Positions 1 to 7,181 are shown, counted from the first letter of the stretch. The stretch: 20,872 bases of DNA from an uncultured bacterium (GCA_905214265.1 CAJMLQ010000045.1:1-20872), one strand, 5' to 3'. The notes: generated by a model not told the origin, from the letters alone. Made by a program: numbers and translations.

Positions 1-1
1 C

Positions 2-1108
2 CACCGGGATTGCTGTTCTTCCTTTCATGTGATCACCGGCCATACCCGAAAAGGCGAAGGACCATCCATCGATTTTGCGGCGCTGGCGGCGTTGAAAGGC
101 ACGCTGATCTTTTTGATGGGGCTCTCCTCTTTGGGCGCCATTGCGGAGGGGTTGTTATCCGCAGGAATGGCTGCCGATATGCCGGCAGCTGTGCTGGAAA
201 AGGGGACAACCGCCCGTCAGCGCCGGATTGTTTCCACGCTGGGGAAGATTCAGAAGGACGCTGTGGCGGCTGGCGTGGAGTCTCCCGCTATTATCGTCGT
301 TGGCGAGGTTTGTTCGCTGGCAGAGCAGTTTGCCTGGGCGGAGAAGAGGCCGCTGGGCGGCGTTCGGGTATTGGTGACGCGTCCGCGGGAAAACGCCTCC
401 GTTTTATCTGGGAAACTAGCCGAATTGGGCGCGGAAGTGGTGGAAATACCCGGGATTGAAACGGCGCCCCTTGAGGACTTAGAGCCGTTGCGGAAGGTGC
501 TGTCCCGTTTGAGGGAGTTTCATTGGCTGGTCTTCTCCAGCCCATCCGGAGTGCGATTCTTTTTTGAAGAACTGCTTGCAGCCGGAATGGACGGGAGGAC
601 CCTTGCTGGTTTGAAAATCGCCGCAGCAGGCGCTGCAACTGCTGCGGCGCTGTCTGTCCGGGGGATTCGGGCGGATCTGGTCCCGGAAATCTACGACGGT
701 ACGCATCTCGGCCGGGCGCTGTCCGGGGAAACCGGGAAGCTCCTGCTGTTGCGCCCGGAGACCGGCTCGCCGGGACTTCCCAATGCGCTGAGGGCCGCCG
801 GCAAGGAATTTGAGGAAGTGGTGGTTTACCGTACGGGTTCTCAAAAAGGTGCGTTTTTTTCTCTGGGGGATCTTTTTACTGGGAAACAGGATTATGCACT
901 GTTTACCAGCGGATCTGCGGTTCGCGGATTTCTGGAATATGCCGGGGACACTGATCTTTCAAAAATCCGCGCGCTCTGTATAGGGGAACAGACGGCAGCG
1001 GTCGCCAGAAACGCGGGGATGCAGGTCGTTGTATCAGATTCCGCCACCATCGATGCAATGATCGACAAGCTGCTGCAATTGGTCCGGGAAACGGCGGGCG
1101 GTTTATAA
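2..1108 (+). CDS. CobA-HemD fusion: uroporphyrinogen-III C-methyltransferase / uroporphyrinogen-III synthase, 5' partial
   Basis: The reading frame is open from the left edge, so the gene starts upstream; the GTG at 29 is internal, because the codons before it already read as methyltransferase sequence (HRDCCSSFHVITGH). Of 368 visible residues, about 1-118 are the C-terminal part of an SAM-dependent uroporphyrinogen-III methyltransferase (LMGLSSLGAIAEGL, then AVLEKGTTARQRR). From about 119 (GVRVLVTRPRE) to the end is a complete uroporphyrinogen-III synthase domain. By family knowledge, HemD closes hydroxymethylbilane to uroporphyrinogen III and CobA methylates it to precorrin-2, leading to siroheme or cobalamin. 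The fusion is common in Clostridia. It lies 20 bases upstream of hemB, in the same operon as hemL. Identification is firm; the missing N-terminus cannot be judged. Confidence 0.93.
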   Translation, partial: HRDCCSSFHVITGHTRKGEGPSIDFAALAALKGTLIFLMGLSSLGAIAEGLLSAGMAADMPAAVLEKGTTARQRRIVSTLGKIQKDAVAAGVESPAIIVVGEVCSLAEQFAWAEKRPLGGVRVLVTRPRENASVLSGKLAELGAEVVEIPGIETAPLEDLEPLRKVLSRLREFHWLVFSSPSGVRFFFEELLAAGMDGRTLAGLKIAAAGAATAAALSVRGIRADLVPEIYDGTHLGRALSGETGKLLLLRPETGSPGLPNALRAAGKEFEEVVVYRTGSQKGAFFSLGDLFTGKQDYALFTSGSAVRGFLEYAGDTDLSKIRALCIGEQTAAVARNAGMQVVVSDSATIDAMIDKLLQLVRETAGGL

Positions 1109-1128
1109 TAGGAAAAGAGGTTCTGTCA

Positions 1129-2121
1129 ATGAATTTTTCACAAACGCTGGAAAGACCCCGCCGTCTGCGGGGGAATTCCCTGCTCCGCCAAATGGTCCGG
1201 GAGACGCGGGTTTCAAAGGCTTCACTGATCTACCCGATATTTGTCCGGGACGGACAAAATATTTTGGAACCGATTCCCTCACTGGAGGGGCAGATGCGCT
1301 GTACGGTGGATCGGCTGGGCGATGTCCTGGAGGAGGTCGTGAAATCTGGCGTTACAAGCATCATGCTGTTTGGAATTCCGGAGCAAAAAGATGAAACCGG
1401 AAGCCAAGCGTATGCCGAAAACGGCGTAGTCCAGCGAGCACTCCGGTGGATCAAGGAACGTTACCCAGAACTTTATGTGATCACGGACGTCTGCATGTGC
1501 GAATATACGTCTCACGGGCATTGCGGTGTGCTATGTGGCCAAGAGGTTGATAACGACCGCACACTTCCGCTGATTGCGAAAACGGCGCTTTCCCATGTTC
1601 AGGCAGGAGCAGATATGGTGGCCCCTTCGGACATGATGGATGGACGAATCCTTGCCATTCGCCGGGAGTTGGATAAGAACGGGTATACTTCCACGCCGAT
1701 TTTGTCCTACGCGGTCAAGTATTCTTCCGCGTTTTACGGACCATTCCGCGAAGCGGCAGGCTCCGCGCCTGCTTTCGGCGACCGGAAGGGATACCAGATG
1801 GATTTCCATAACCGCAAAGAGGCCCTGAAAGAGGCGGCGCTGGACGTTCGGGAAGGCGCGGACATTTTGATGGTCAAACCGGCTATGAGTTATTTGGATA
1901 TCGTGCGGGAGGTAGCTGATCATTTCGACGTGCCGGTTGCCGCCTACAGTGTCAGCGGCGAATATGCGATGATCAAAGCTGCGGCCCGCGCAGGACTAAT
2001 CGATGAAGCAGCTGTGGTCTGTGAAGCGGCTGCCGGTGTTTTCCGGGCGGGGGCTGGCATTTTGATCACCTATTACGCAAAAGAGCTGGCGCGCTGGATC
2101 GATGAGGGGAGAATTGGTTAA
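1129..2121 (+). CDS. hemB: Porphobilinogen synthase (5-aminolevulinate dehydratase), zinc type
   Basis: The 330-residue protein has full family length. It condenses two 5-aminolevulinate molecules into porphobilinogen, a cytosolic step of tetrapyrrole synthesis. The Schiff-base lysine lies in the motif ILMVKPAMSYLD (Lys250), and the second active-site lysine in ILSYAVKYSSAFYGPFRE (Lys197). Cys122, Cys124 and Cys132 in DVCMCEYTSHGHCG form the catalytic zinc site, so this is the Zn-dependent subtype rather than the Mg/Asp-rich one. The ATG is preceded by an AGGAAAAGAGG stretch. The stop codon directly abuts the hemL ATG (TAAATG), which implies translational coupling in the cobA-hemD/hemB/hemL operon. 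Confidence 0.97.
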   Translation: MNFSQTLERPRRLRGNSLLRQMVRETRVSKASLIYPIFVRDGQNILEPIPSLEGQMRCTVDRLGDVLEEVVKSGVTSIMLFGIPEQKDETGSQAYAENGVVQRALRWIKERYPELYVITDVCMCEYTSHGHCGVLCGQEVDNDRTLPLIAKTALSHVQAGADMVAPSDMMDGRILAIRRELDKNGYTSTPILSYAVKYSSAFYGPFREAAGSAPAFGDRKGYQMDFHNRKEALKEAALDVREGADILMVKPAMSYLDIVREVADHFDVPVAAYSVSGEYAMIKAAARAGLIDEAAVVCEAAAGVFRAGAGILITYYAKELARWIDEGRIG

Positions 2122-3411
2122 ATGACACGTTCGGAACAGGTTTTTGCGGAGGCTCAGAAGTATATTCCCGGTGGGGTCAACAGCCCTGTAAGGGCATTTC
2201 AGTCGGTGGGAGAAACCCCCCGGATGATTGCCCGGGCGGATAAGGAAAAGCTCTATGATATAGATGGGCGGGAGTATATCGATTTTGTCTGTTCCTGGGG
2301 TCCCATGATTCTGGGGCACAATCACCCCGCTGTCCGGGAGGCGGTGATCCGCGCTGCGGAAAACGGCCTGAGTTTCGGTGCCGCCACCGAAATTGAGGCG
2401 GAAGTTGCAAAACTGATCTGCACGGCAGTTCCTTCCGTTGAAATGATACGGATGGTGAACTCCGGCACGGAAGCGGTCATGAGTGCCATCCGGGCGGCAC
2501 GGGGGTTTACCGGGCGAAACCGCATCATCAAATTTGCTGGCTGTTACCATGGACACAGCGACTCGATGCTGGTTAAGGCGGGCTCCGGCGTGATGACCAG
2601 CGGGATTCCGGACAGTGCGGGAGTTCCAGCCGGATGTGCGGCGGATACTCTGACAGCGGTTTACAACGATCTGGGAAGCGTCGAAATGTTGTTTGCCCAG
2701 AACAAAGGGGAGGTAGCGGCGGTTATCGTGGAGCCGGTGGCGGCCAATATGGGCGTCGTCACGCCGGAGCCTGGATTTTTGCAAGGACTTCGAGAGCTGT
2801 GCGACCAAAATCGTGCCCTGCTGATTTTTGACGAGGTAATTACCGGTTTCCGGCTGGCCTTTGGAGGCGCGCAGGAATATTACGGCGTCCGAGCGGATCT
2901 GGTGACCTTCGGTAAAATCATTGGCGCGGGCATGCCGGTGGGCGCATACGGAGGACGGCGCGATGTGATGTCCATGATCGCGCCAAAGGGCAGCGTCTAT
3001 CAGGCGGGTACCCTGAGCGGAAATCCCGTTGCGATGGCGGCCGGACTCACGCAGCTCAAAATTCTTCGGGAGACTCCGGCAGTCTATGAGCGGGTCAACG
3101 CTTTAGGAGAAAAGCTCCGGTACAGTCTGCGCCGCGCGGCAGAAAAAACCGGCGCGCCGGTCAGCATCACCGGTGTAGGGTCTCTGTCCTGTGTGTTTTT
3201 CACGCCGGGGCCCGTCCGGAATTACGCAGACGCAAAGCAGTCTGATACGGACGCTTTTGCTGGCTATTTCCGCAATATGCTGGACAAAGGCTTCTATTTT
3301 GCCCCATCGCAGTTTGAGGCGATTTTTCTCTCTGCCGCTCATACGGAGGAGGACATTGAAGCGGTGGCCACAGAAGCGGAAGTATTTTGGAGCCATTCTT
3401 CCGATATATGA
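2122..3411 (+). CDS. hemL: Glutamate-1-semialdehyde 2,1-aminomutase
   Basis: This 429-residue PLP enzyme converts glutamate-1-semialdehyde to 5-aminolevulinate, the last step of the C5 pathway feeding hemB. The PLP-binding lysine is Lys265 in the motif VTFGKIIGAGMPVGAYGG. The N-terminal GGVNSPVRAF, the NSGTEAVMSAIR phosphate-binding region and the FDEVITGFR aspartate that contacts the pyridine nitrogen are all present. Length and motifs are intact. It starts with no gap after the hemB stop. Its TGA lies at the first base of a strong hairpin (3411-3456), so it appears to be the last gene of the heme operon. GlutR (HemA), HemC and the rest of the pathway are expected upstream of the window. Confidence 0.97.
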   Translation: MTRSEQVFAEAQKYIPGGVNSPVRAFQSVGETPRMIARADKEKLYDIDGREYIDFVCSWGPMILGHNHPAVREAVIRAAENGLSFGAATEIEAEVAKLICTAVPSVEMIRMVNSGTEAVMSAIRAARGFTGRNRIIKFAGCYHGHSDSMLVKAGSGVMTSGIPDSAGVPAGCAADTLTAVYNDLGSVEMLFAQNKGEVAAVIVEPVAANMGVVTPEPGFLQGLRELCDQNRALLIFDEVITGFRLAFGGAQEYYGVRADLVTFGKIIGAGMPVGAYGGRRDVMSMIAPKGSVYQAGTLSGNPVAMAAGLTQLKILRETPAVYERVNALGEKLRYSLRRAAEKTGAPVSITGVGSLSCVFFTPGPVRNYADAKQSDTDAFAGYFRNMLDKGFYFAPSQFEAIFLSAAHTEEDIEAVATEAEVFWSHSSDI

Positions 3412-3456
3412 ACTATGCCGCAGGCAGCTGATTTTATGGCTGACTGCGGCATAGTT
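3411..3456 (+). terminator. Hairpin terminator after hemL
   Basis: A perfect 13-bp inverted repeat (AACTATGCCGCAG at 3411-3423 with its complement at 3444-3456) encloses a loop in which CAGC/GCTG can pair further. The hairpin is followed by ATTT rather than a long T run. It begins on the last base of the hemL stop codon and should separate hemL from the recombinase gene 33 bases further on. Confidence 0.75.
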
Positions 3457-3489
3457 ATTTAAATAGCATCGCATTTGGAGGTGGCACAA

Positions 3490-5382
3490 GTGGCATATCG
3501 GAAAAAAGTAGGACAGGAGGAGGACAGTCGAAAAATTGCGATATACGCACGGAAGTCCAAAATCACAGAGTCAGGAAAAAGCATCGAAAATCAGATTGTA
3601 AGGTGCAGGGATTATATCACTGCGAAATTTGGAAAACAGAGAGAGGAGAATATCGTTGTTTATCAGGACGAAGGGCTATCCGGGTTTTATTCGGACCGTC
3701 CCAATTATCAAAGGATGCTCCGGGATATTCAACACAATCAAATCCGGGCGGTGATCTGCTACAAATTTGACCGGATCAGCCGGAAAACAGTGGATTTGTT
3801 CAATCTGGTTGAAAGTCTGGAGCGCAAAAAGGTCGCCTTTGTTTCCTGTTCCAATGAGATCGACACCAGCACGGATTCCGGAAGGATGATGATGCGGTTT
3901 CTGGCAATACTGGCGGAATTTGAACGCGATATTATTGCAGAGCGGATCTCCGACAATTTGCATGAACTGGCGAAAGAAGGACGCTGGTTAGGCGGAATCA
4001 CGCCGACAGGGTATCGCTCCCGAAAGGAATCCATTCTCGTTTCCGGTCATAAATCGACGGTTCATCATTTGGAACCCGTCGAAAAAGAACTGCAGATGGT
4101 AAAGGAGATCTACCGTCAATTTTTGGAAAAAAGAAGCCTTGAGCAGGTAGCCGCTTATCTGTGCGCTCATCAGATCCCAACGAAAAATGGAGCTGCGCAT
4201 ACAAAAACCAGCGTGAAAAATATCTTGAGCAATCCGGTATATGGAATTGCTGATGCGGTTCTGTATCAATATTTTCAGGCTCTTGGAGTGTCCATTTATG
4301 CTTCCAGGGAGGAGTTTGATGGGATTCACGGGATGATGGTTTACAACAAAACAGAGCAGCTGAAGATTGCCAGTGAGGAAAGTACCGCCATTCATCCGAA
4401 ATATGTTCAAAGGGTTTTACCCAGAGACAAAAAAGACTGGATCGTAGCGGTTGGGAGGCATCCGGGTATTATATCAGGTTCTGAATGGACGCAGGTACAG
4501 GCGATCCTGACAGAAAACAGAAGTAAGTTTTCCCGGCCCAATGAGAAAACGCAGTCGCTGTTGTCCGGTCTTATCGCCTGTCCTTTCTGTGGGAAAAGCA
4601 TGCATACTTTCCGGGAAAGCGGACGGTATACCCAGGGTTGTCCCCGCTTTTTGTATAAATGTCCGACTCGGCGCGCCGAACATAGCGCATGTGCAGGAAA
4701 AGATGTAAAGGGGAATGAAGTGGATGCATGTATTCTGGATTTAATATGTGCGCTGAGCGAACCTGGAAACGAGTATTATGGGCAGCTTTTGGAAACCCGG
4801 CTGAGATATGAAAGCCAGGCATGCAGACCACAGAGTGAAATGGAGCAGGCTCAAAAAGCAGTCTTAAACATCCAACGGGAAATGGATAATCAGCTGATCG
4901 CCCTTCGTTCTGTGGAGACGGAGGCCACACGGAATCTGCTGTTGGCAGACCTACAAAAGCTGAATGAGGGGATCCTGGCTGCTCAAAGCCGTTTGGAACA
5001 GACGAAAAGGCGGGAAGCTGCCAAGTCAGAGGCGGCTGGGATTGAGCGTCTAGAACAGATGCGCAGTTTGCTCTCCTCTTTTCCGGAGCTGATCCGTTGG
5101 CTGTCTTATCAGGAAAAAATGGAATTGGTCCGCAAGGTTGTCGAAAAAGTGTTTGTCCTGCCTGGAGAAGACGGAAATCAGCAGGTACATATCTTTTTGA
5201 AAGGCGCAACAGCAGAGATGTATGAATCTTTTTTCCGGGAAACTGCGGAAGGATATTGGCTGTGTGCAGGAGAACCATATCGCATTTTCAATACACTTGG
5301 CTGCATAAGTAGCAAACCGGGTGCCCTTGCGGTAGGAGAAACTGGAAACCGCTTTGATCAAGCCAATTGTGCCGATGGATAA
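3490..5382 (+). CDS. Large serine recombinase, SpoIVCA-like (sigK intervening-element recombinase)
   Basis: Start GTG 3490 is chosen because GGAGG at 3477-3481 sits 8 bases upstream; this gives 630 residues. Domains in order: resolvase catalytic domain from about 14 (IAIYARKS, nucleophile Ser23; FDRISRKTVDLF; a stretch ending FLAILAEFERDIIAERI); recombinase domain from about 175 (GITPTGYR; TSVKNILSNPVYGIA); zinc ribbon (IACPFCGKSMHTF, later Cys pairs); then a charged coiled-coil-like region. The family catalyses site-specific integration or excision at attachment sites. Its 3' end overlaps the sigK 5' half on the other strand, the position and orientation of spoIVCA in the B. subtilis skin element, so excision from sigK is the likely role. 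The last 32 codons are antisense sigK sequence. Composition is visibly more A+T-rich than hemBL, suggesting transfer. An unrelated phage integrase is the alternative, less likely given the location. Confidence 0.9.
   Translation: MAYRKKVGQEEDSRKIAIYARKSKITESGKSIENQIVRCRDYITAKFGKQREENIVVYQDEGLSGFYSDRPNYQRMLRDIQHNQIRAVICYKFDRISRKTVDLFNLVESLERKKVAFVSCSNEIDTSTDSGRMMMRFLAILAEFERDIIAERISDNLHELAKEGRWLGGITPTGYRSRKESILVSGHKSTVHHLEPVEKELQMVKEIYRQFLEKRSLEQVAAYLCAHQIPTKNGAAHTKTSVKNILSNPVYGIADAVLYQYFQALGVSIYASREEFDGIHGMMVYNKTEQLKIASEESTAIHPKYVQRVLPRDKKDWIVAVGRHPGIISGSEWTQVQAILTENRSKFSRPNEKTQSLLSGLIACPFCGKSMHTFRESGRYTQGCPRFLYKCPTRRAEHSACAGKDVKGNEVDACILDLICALSEPGNEYYGQLLETRLRYESQACRPQSEMEQAQKAVLNIQREMDNQLIALRSVETEATRNLLLADLQKLNEGILAAQSRLEQTKRREAAKSEAAGIERLEQMRSLLSSFPELIRWLSYQEKMELVRKVVEKVFVLPGEDGNQQVHIFLKGATAEMYESFFRETAEGYWLCAGEPYRIFNTLGCISSKPGALAVGETGNRFDQANCADG
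5283..5292 (-). other. Probable attachment-site junction between sigK and the intervening DNA
   Basis: On the minus strand the sequence ATTGAAAATG encodes the last SigK-like residues (Ile-Glu-Asn); the next bases (CGATATGG) no longer encode SigK. In B. subtilis the skin crossover is reported, from memory, at a 5-bp repeat AATGA in the equivalent Ile-Glu-Asn-Glu codons; here AATG is shared and the next base is C. Flanking CCA/TGG gives only a weak dyad. The exact crossover needs the other junction, which is not in the window. Confidence 0.65.
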
Positions 5383-5616
5383 AAGATCATCAGGATCGGT
5401 CTGCCCGCTGGCGTATTTTTTGACAATGTGGGCCACCAGCCGGAGATTGTGTTCGATCAGTTCTTCTCGAGCCTTTTCATCTCCCTGTTCCAGCAGCTCA
5501 AAACATTCCTGTTCCTGTGCAGCTGAAAGAGGCTTGGGGAACGTGTTGTTTTTTTCCAGATGAAGCGCCAAATACAACAGATGAGATGCGACAAATGTTA
5601 ATAATTCCGTCCACAT
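5284..5616 (-). CDS. sigK: RNA polymerase sigma-K factor, N-terminal half (spoIVCB-like), interrupted
   Basis: Codons 1-111 match the N-terminal half of SigK, the last mother-cell sigma factor of sporulation: a hydrophobic pro-sequence (MWTELLTFVASHLLYLAL), KNNTFPKPLS, then sigma region 2 with IEHNLRLVAHIVKKY, DLLSIGTIGLIKA and GTRFATYAAKCIEN. Region 4 is absent. After the Asn codon the frame runs on into unrelated sequence antisense to the recombinase and stops at 5050. ATG 5616 is preceded by AAAAGGAG 12 bases upstream; the spacing is slightly long. In B. subtilis and C. difficile the intact gene is restored by excision of a skin element during sporulation. The same is inferred here, but the 3' half is not in the window, so a decayed remnant cannot be excluded. 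Confidence 0.92.
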
Positions 5617-5660
5617 ATAGATTCTCAACTCCTTTTCAGAATGGCAAAACCTCTTGGTTA

Positions 5661-5668
5661 TGTATATG
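5661..5668 (-). promoter_or_regulatory. Possible sigma-E-type -10 element upstream of sigK
   Basis: CATATACA, within GCATATACATAA, resembles the sigma-E -10 consensus CATACAMT (6 of 8) and would place transcription start about 38 bases before the ATG. No convincing sigma-E -35 was found. sigK is sigma-E dependent in B. subtilis. The same GCATATAC core occurs upstream of ytaF. Confidence 0.3.
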
Positions 5669-5740
5669 CGAAAAGAAGAAGCCTTTTGTTTGTCCCGTAC
5701 GGTCTTAAAAAACAATGTTTACCGACTGGTCAATATGGTC

Positions 5741-5769
5741 TTGACATTTTGGGCGCCAGCCATTACAAT
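5741..5769 (+). promoter_or_regulatory. Sigma-A promoter of the Rrf2 gene
   Basis: A TTGACA -35 (5741-5746) and TACAAT -10 (5764-5769) are separated by 17 bases. The start site would fall near 5776, just before the AAGGAGGGG ribosome site and ATG 5790. A GGTC repeat (GGTCAATATGGTC, 5729-5741) overlaps the edge of the -35 and could be a regulator site, but this is not established. Confidence 0.8.
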
Positions 5770-5789
5770 AAAGAAAAGGAGGGGCAAAA

Positions 5790-6230
5790 ATGAGAATTTC
5801 TGCAAAAGCCCGCTACAGCCTTGCTTCGATGATCTATTTGGCCGATATTGGAAAAACTCAGGAAACAGTTACCGTGCTGCAGATTTCGACAGAACTGGGC
5901 ATTTCCAAAATTTATTTAGAGCAGACGTTCGCTCTTTTAAAACGAGCGGGTTTGGTGCTTTCCATAAAAGGGCCGCAGGGAGGATATCAGCTGCCTCGTC
6001 CGGCTTCAAAAATTACGGTTTTGGAGATTATAGCAGCAGTGGAGACTTCTCTTTTTGAAGAAACGGAGTCAACAGTGGCGGAAAAAGCTCTGGCCATTGA
6101 TGGAACGATGGCGGACCTAGTTTTTACGCCTCTGGCGAAAGGCGTTGAGCAGATCTTGAAGGAAATTTCTTTAGAGGCCTTGGTTCAGGAAGCAGCCTCC
6201 CGTGTTAGCAGCTATATGTTTTTCATATAA
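5790..6230 (+). CDS. Rrf2-family transcriptional regulator without cysteines
   Basis: The 146-residue protein has the Rrf2 winged helix-turn-helix: MRISAKARYSLASMIYLA at the N-terminus, recognition region ELGISKIYLEQTFALLKRAGLV and wing KGPQGGYQLPRPASKITVLEIIAAVE. It contains no cysteine at all, so it cannot hold an Fe-S cluster in the manner of IscR or NsrR. In that respect it resembles CymR, which senses cysteine status through CysK in Firmicutes. No cysteine-metabolism gene is nearby, so the effector is unknown. The start has an excellent AAGGAGGGG site and a consensus promoter. It is monocistronic, ending at a bidirectional hairpin, and is divergent from sigK. Confidence 0.88.
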   Translation: MRISAKARYSLASMIYLADIGKTQETVTVLQISTELGISKIYLEQTFALLKRAGLVLSIKGPQGGYQLPRPASKITVLEIIAAVETSLFEETESTVAEKALAIDGTMADLVFTPLAKGVEQILKEISLEALVQEAASRVSSYMFFI

Positions 6231-6234
6231 ACAA

Positions 6235-6266
6235 AACCCCTCCGGTTTTGAATAACCGGAGGGGTT
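6235..6266. terminator. Bidirectional terminator between the Rrf2 gene and the esterase
   Basis: A perfect 13-bp stem, AACCCCTCCGGTT at 6235-6247 with its complement at 6254-6266, has a 6-base loop. Short A and T tracts on either side allow it to serve both convergent genes. Confidence 0.88.
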
Positions 6267-6269
6267 GCT

Positions 6270-7061
6270 TTATTTGGACTGCTCCAGCGGCAGCCATTTG
6301 AGAACGTTTTGTATTTGTGCATCCCAGCATTCCCAGTTGTGATTGCCGGACGATTCGGTATATGTCAGGTCATAGCCAAGCGTTTGAAGATGATCCCGCA
6401 TCCGGAGATTCTGCTGATACAGGAAATCCTCTGTGCCGCACCACATGAACATTTTGGGCAGCGGCTTTCTGGACCGTTTCAGCTTTTCAGCCAGCGTGAA
6501 CAAATCGTTGTCGCTTCCTTTAACCTGCTGTGGATTTCCGAAAATACCGTCCCAGAGAGGCTTCCGATCGGTATACCAAGAAGTCGAAAGGGAATCTACG
6601 ATATCGAGTCCGCCAGAAAGGGAGGCAACCGCCGAAAAGGTTTCGCTGGCGCCTAGCCCTAGCTTAAAGGCTCCGTAACCTCCCATGGAAAGACCAGCCG
6701 CAAAGGTATCTTCCCGTCGGTCCGACATGCCGTTAAAAAAGGAACGACAGATTTCCGGCAGCTCATGAGAGATATATTCCCAGTACCGGTAGCCGTATTG
6801 CGTATCGGTATACCAGGCCAGATGGGTGGATGGCATGACGACGGCGATCCCCATATCGCTGACATACCGTTCAATAGAGGTGCGCCTCTGCCAGATGGTA
6901 TGGTCGTCGCTCATTCCGTGGAGCAGGTAAAGAGTCGGGTAACGTCCGCCGCCTTTTCCCTCCATTCCAATTTGTCCAACAGTCCGCTGGGGTAGAATCA
7001 CATCCATTTGCACGCACATGCCCAGTACGTTTGAGAAAAAATCAACATGCATCAATGCCAT
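6270..7061 (-). CDS. Esterase-D-like alpha/beta hydrolase (putative esterase family, PF00756 type)
   Basis: Start ATG 7061 is preferred over upstream codons because GGGAG lies 9 bases before it; the protein is then 263 residues. The catalytic triad is readable: Ser125 in GLSMGG, Asp212 in CGTEDF, and His241 in GNHNW. LYLLHGMSDDHTIW carries the oxyanion-hole region. There is no signal peptide, so it is cytosolic. Relatives include S-formylglutathione hydrolase and the tributyrin esterase EstA of lactic acid bacteria, which cleave short-chain acyl esters; the substrate here is not determinable. It is transcribed from its own promoter (7090-7118), divergent from the rubredoxin-fusion gene, and ends at a shared terminator. 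Confidence 0.88.
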   Translation of the reverse strand: MALMHVDFFSNVLGMCVQMDVILPQRTVGQIGMEGKGGGRYPTLYLLHGMSDDHTIWQRRTSIERYVSDMGIAVVMPSTHLAWYTDTQYGYRYWEYISHELPEICRSFFNGMSDRREDTFAAGLSMGGYGAFKLGLGASETFSAVASLSGGLDIVDSLSTSWYTDRKPLWDGIFGNPQQVKGSDNDLFTLAEKLKRSRKPLPKMFMWCGTEDFLYQQNLRMRDHLQTLGYDLTYTESSGNHNWECWDAQIQNVLKWLPLEQSK

Positions 7062-7089
7062 TGGAAAACACTCCCTATTCTTTTTTTCT

Positions 7090-7118
7090 AGTATAACATA
7101 GTCTGATCCATTTGTCAC
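7090..7118 (-). promoter_or_regulatory. Promoter of the esterase gene
   Basis: On the minus strand GTGACA (7118-7113) and TATACT (7095-7090) are separated by 17 bases, each one mismatch from consensus. It lies 29 bases upstream of the ATG. Confidence 0.7.
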
Positions 7119-7129
7119 AGATTTTAAAT

Positions 7130-7150
7130 ATTTTAGAAAAATTCTAAAAT
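7130..7150. promoter_or_regulatory. Palindromic operator candidate, PerR-box-like
   Basis: ATTTTAGAA (7130-7138) and its exact complement (7142-7150) are separated by AAA. The inner 15-mer 7133-7147 (TTAGAAAAATTCTAA) matches 11 of 14 positions of the PerR/Fur-family 7-1-7 consensus TTATAATNATTATAA. It lies between two divergent promoters, 3 bases before the -35 of the rubredoxin-fusion gene. The regulator identity is inferred. Confidence 0.55.
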
Positions 7151-7153
7151 ATC

Positions 7154-7181
7154 TTGACAAATAGCTAAAAACGGGTATAAT
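7154..7181 (+). promoter_or_regulatory. Promoter of the flavin reductase-rubredoxin gene
   Basis: TTGACA (7154-7159) and TATAAT (7176-7181), both perfect, are separated by 16 bases. The leader to ATG 7264 is about 75 bases and shows no recognisable riboswitch. Confidence 0.85.

Noticed and set aside
29..31. GTG as the start of the CobA-HemD protein
   Set aside because: The codons before it continue the methyltransferase motif up to the window edge.
2..3489. Searched for the sigK 3' half (region 4) left of the recombinase, on both strands
   Set aside because: No SigK region 3 or 4 motifs appear among the reading frames; this stretch is fully explained by heme genes and a terminator.
3475..3489. 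TTG 3475 as the recombinase start
   Set aside because: The GGAGG at 3477-3481 would fall inside the gene; it is correctly spaced for GTG 3490.
5050..5283. Continuation of the sigK reading frame past the Asn codon to a stop at 5050
   Set aside because: It is exactly antisense to recombinase coding sequence and has no SigK region 3/4 features; it is read-through after the break, not sigK.
5790..6230. IscR-like Fe-S regulator
   Set aside because: The protein contains no cysteine, so it cannot ligate a cluster as IscR does.
7062..7160. Upstream extension of the esterase to 7160
   Set aside because: The extension covers its own promoter and the palindrome; ATG 7061 has a properly spaced GGGAG.
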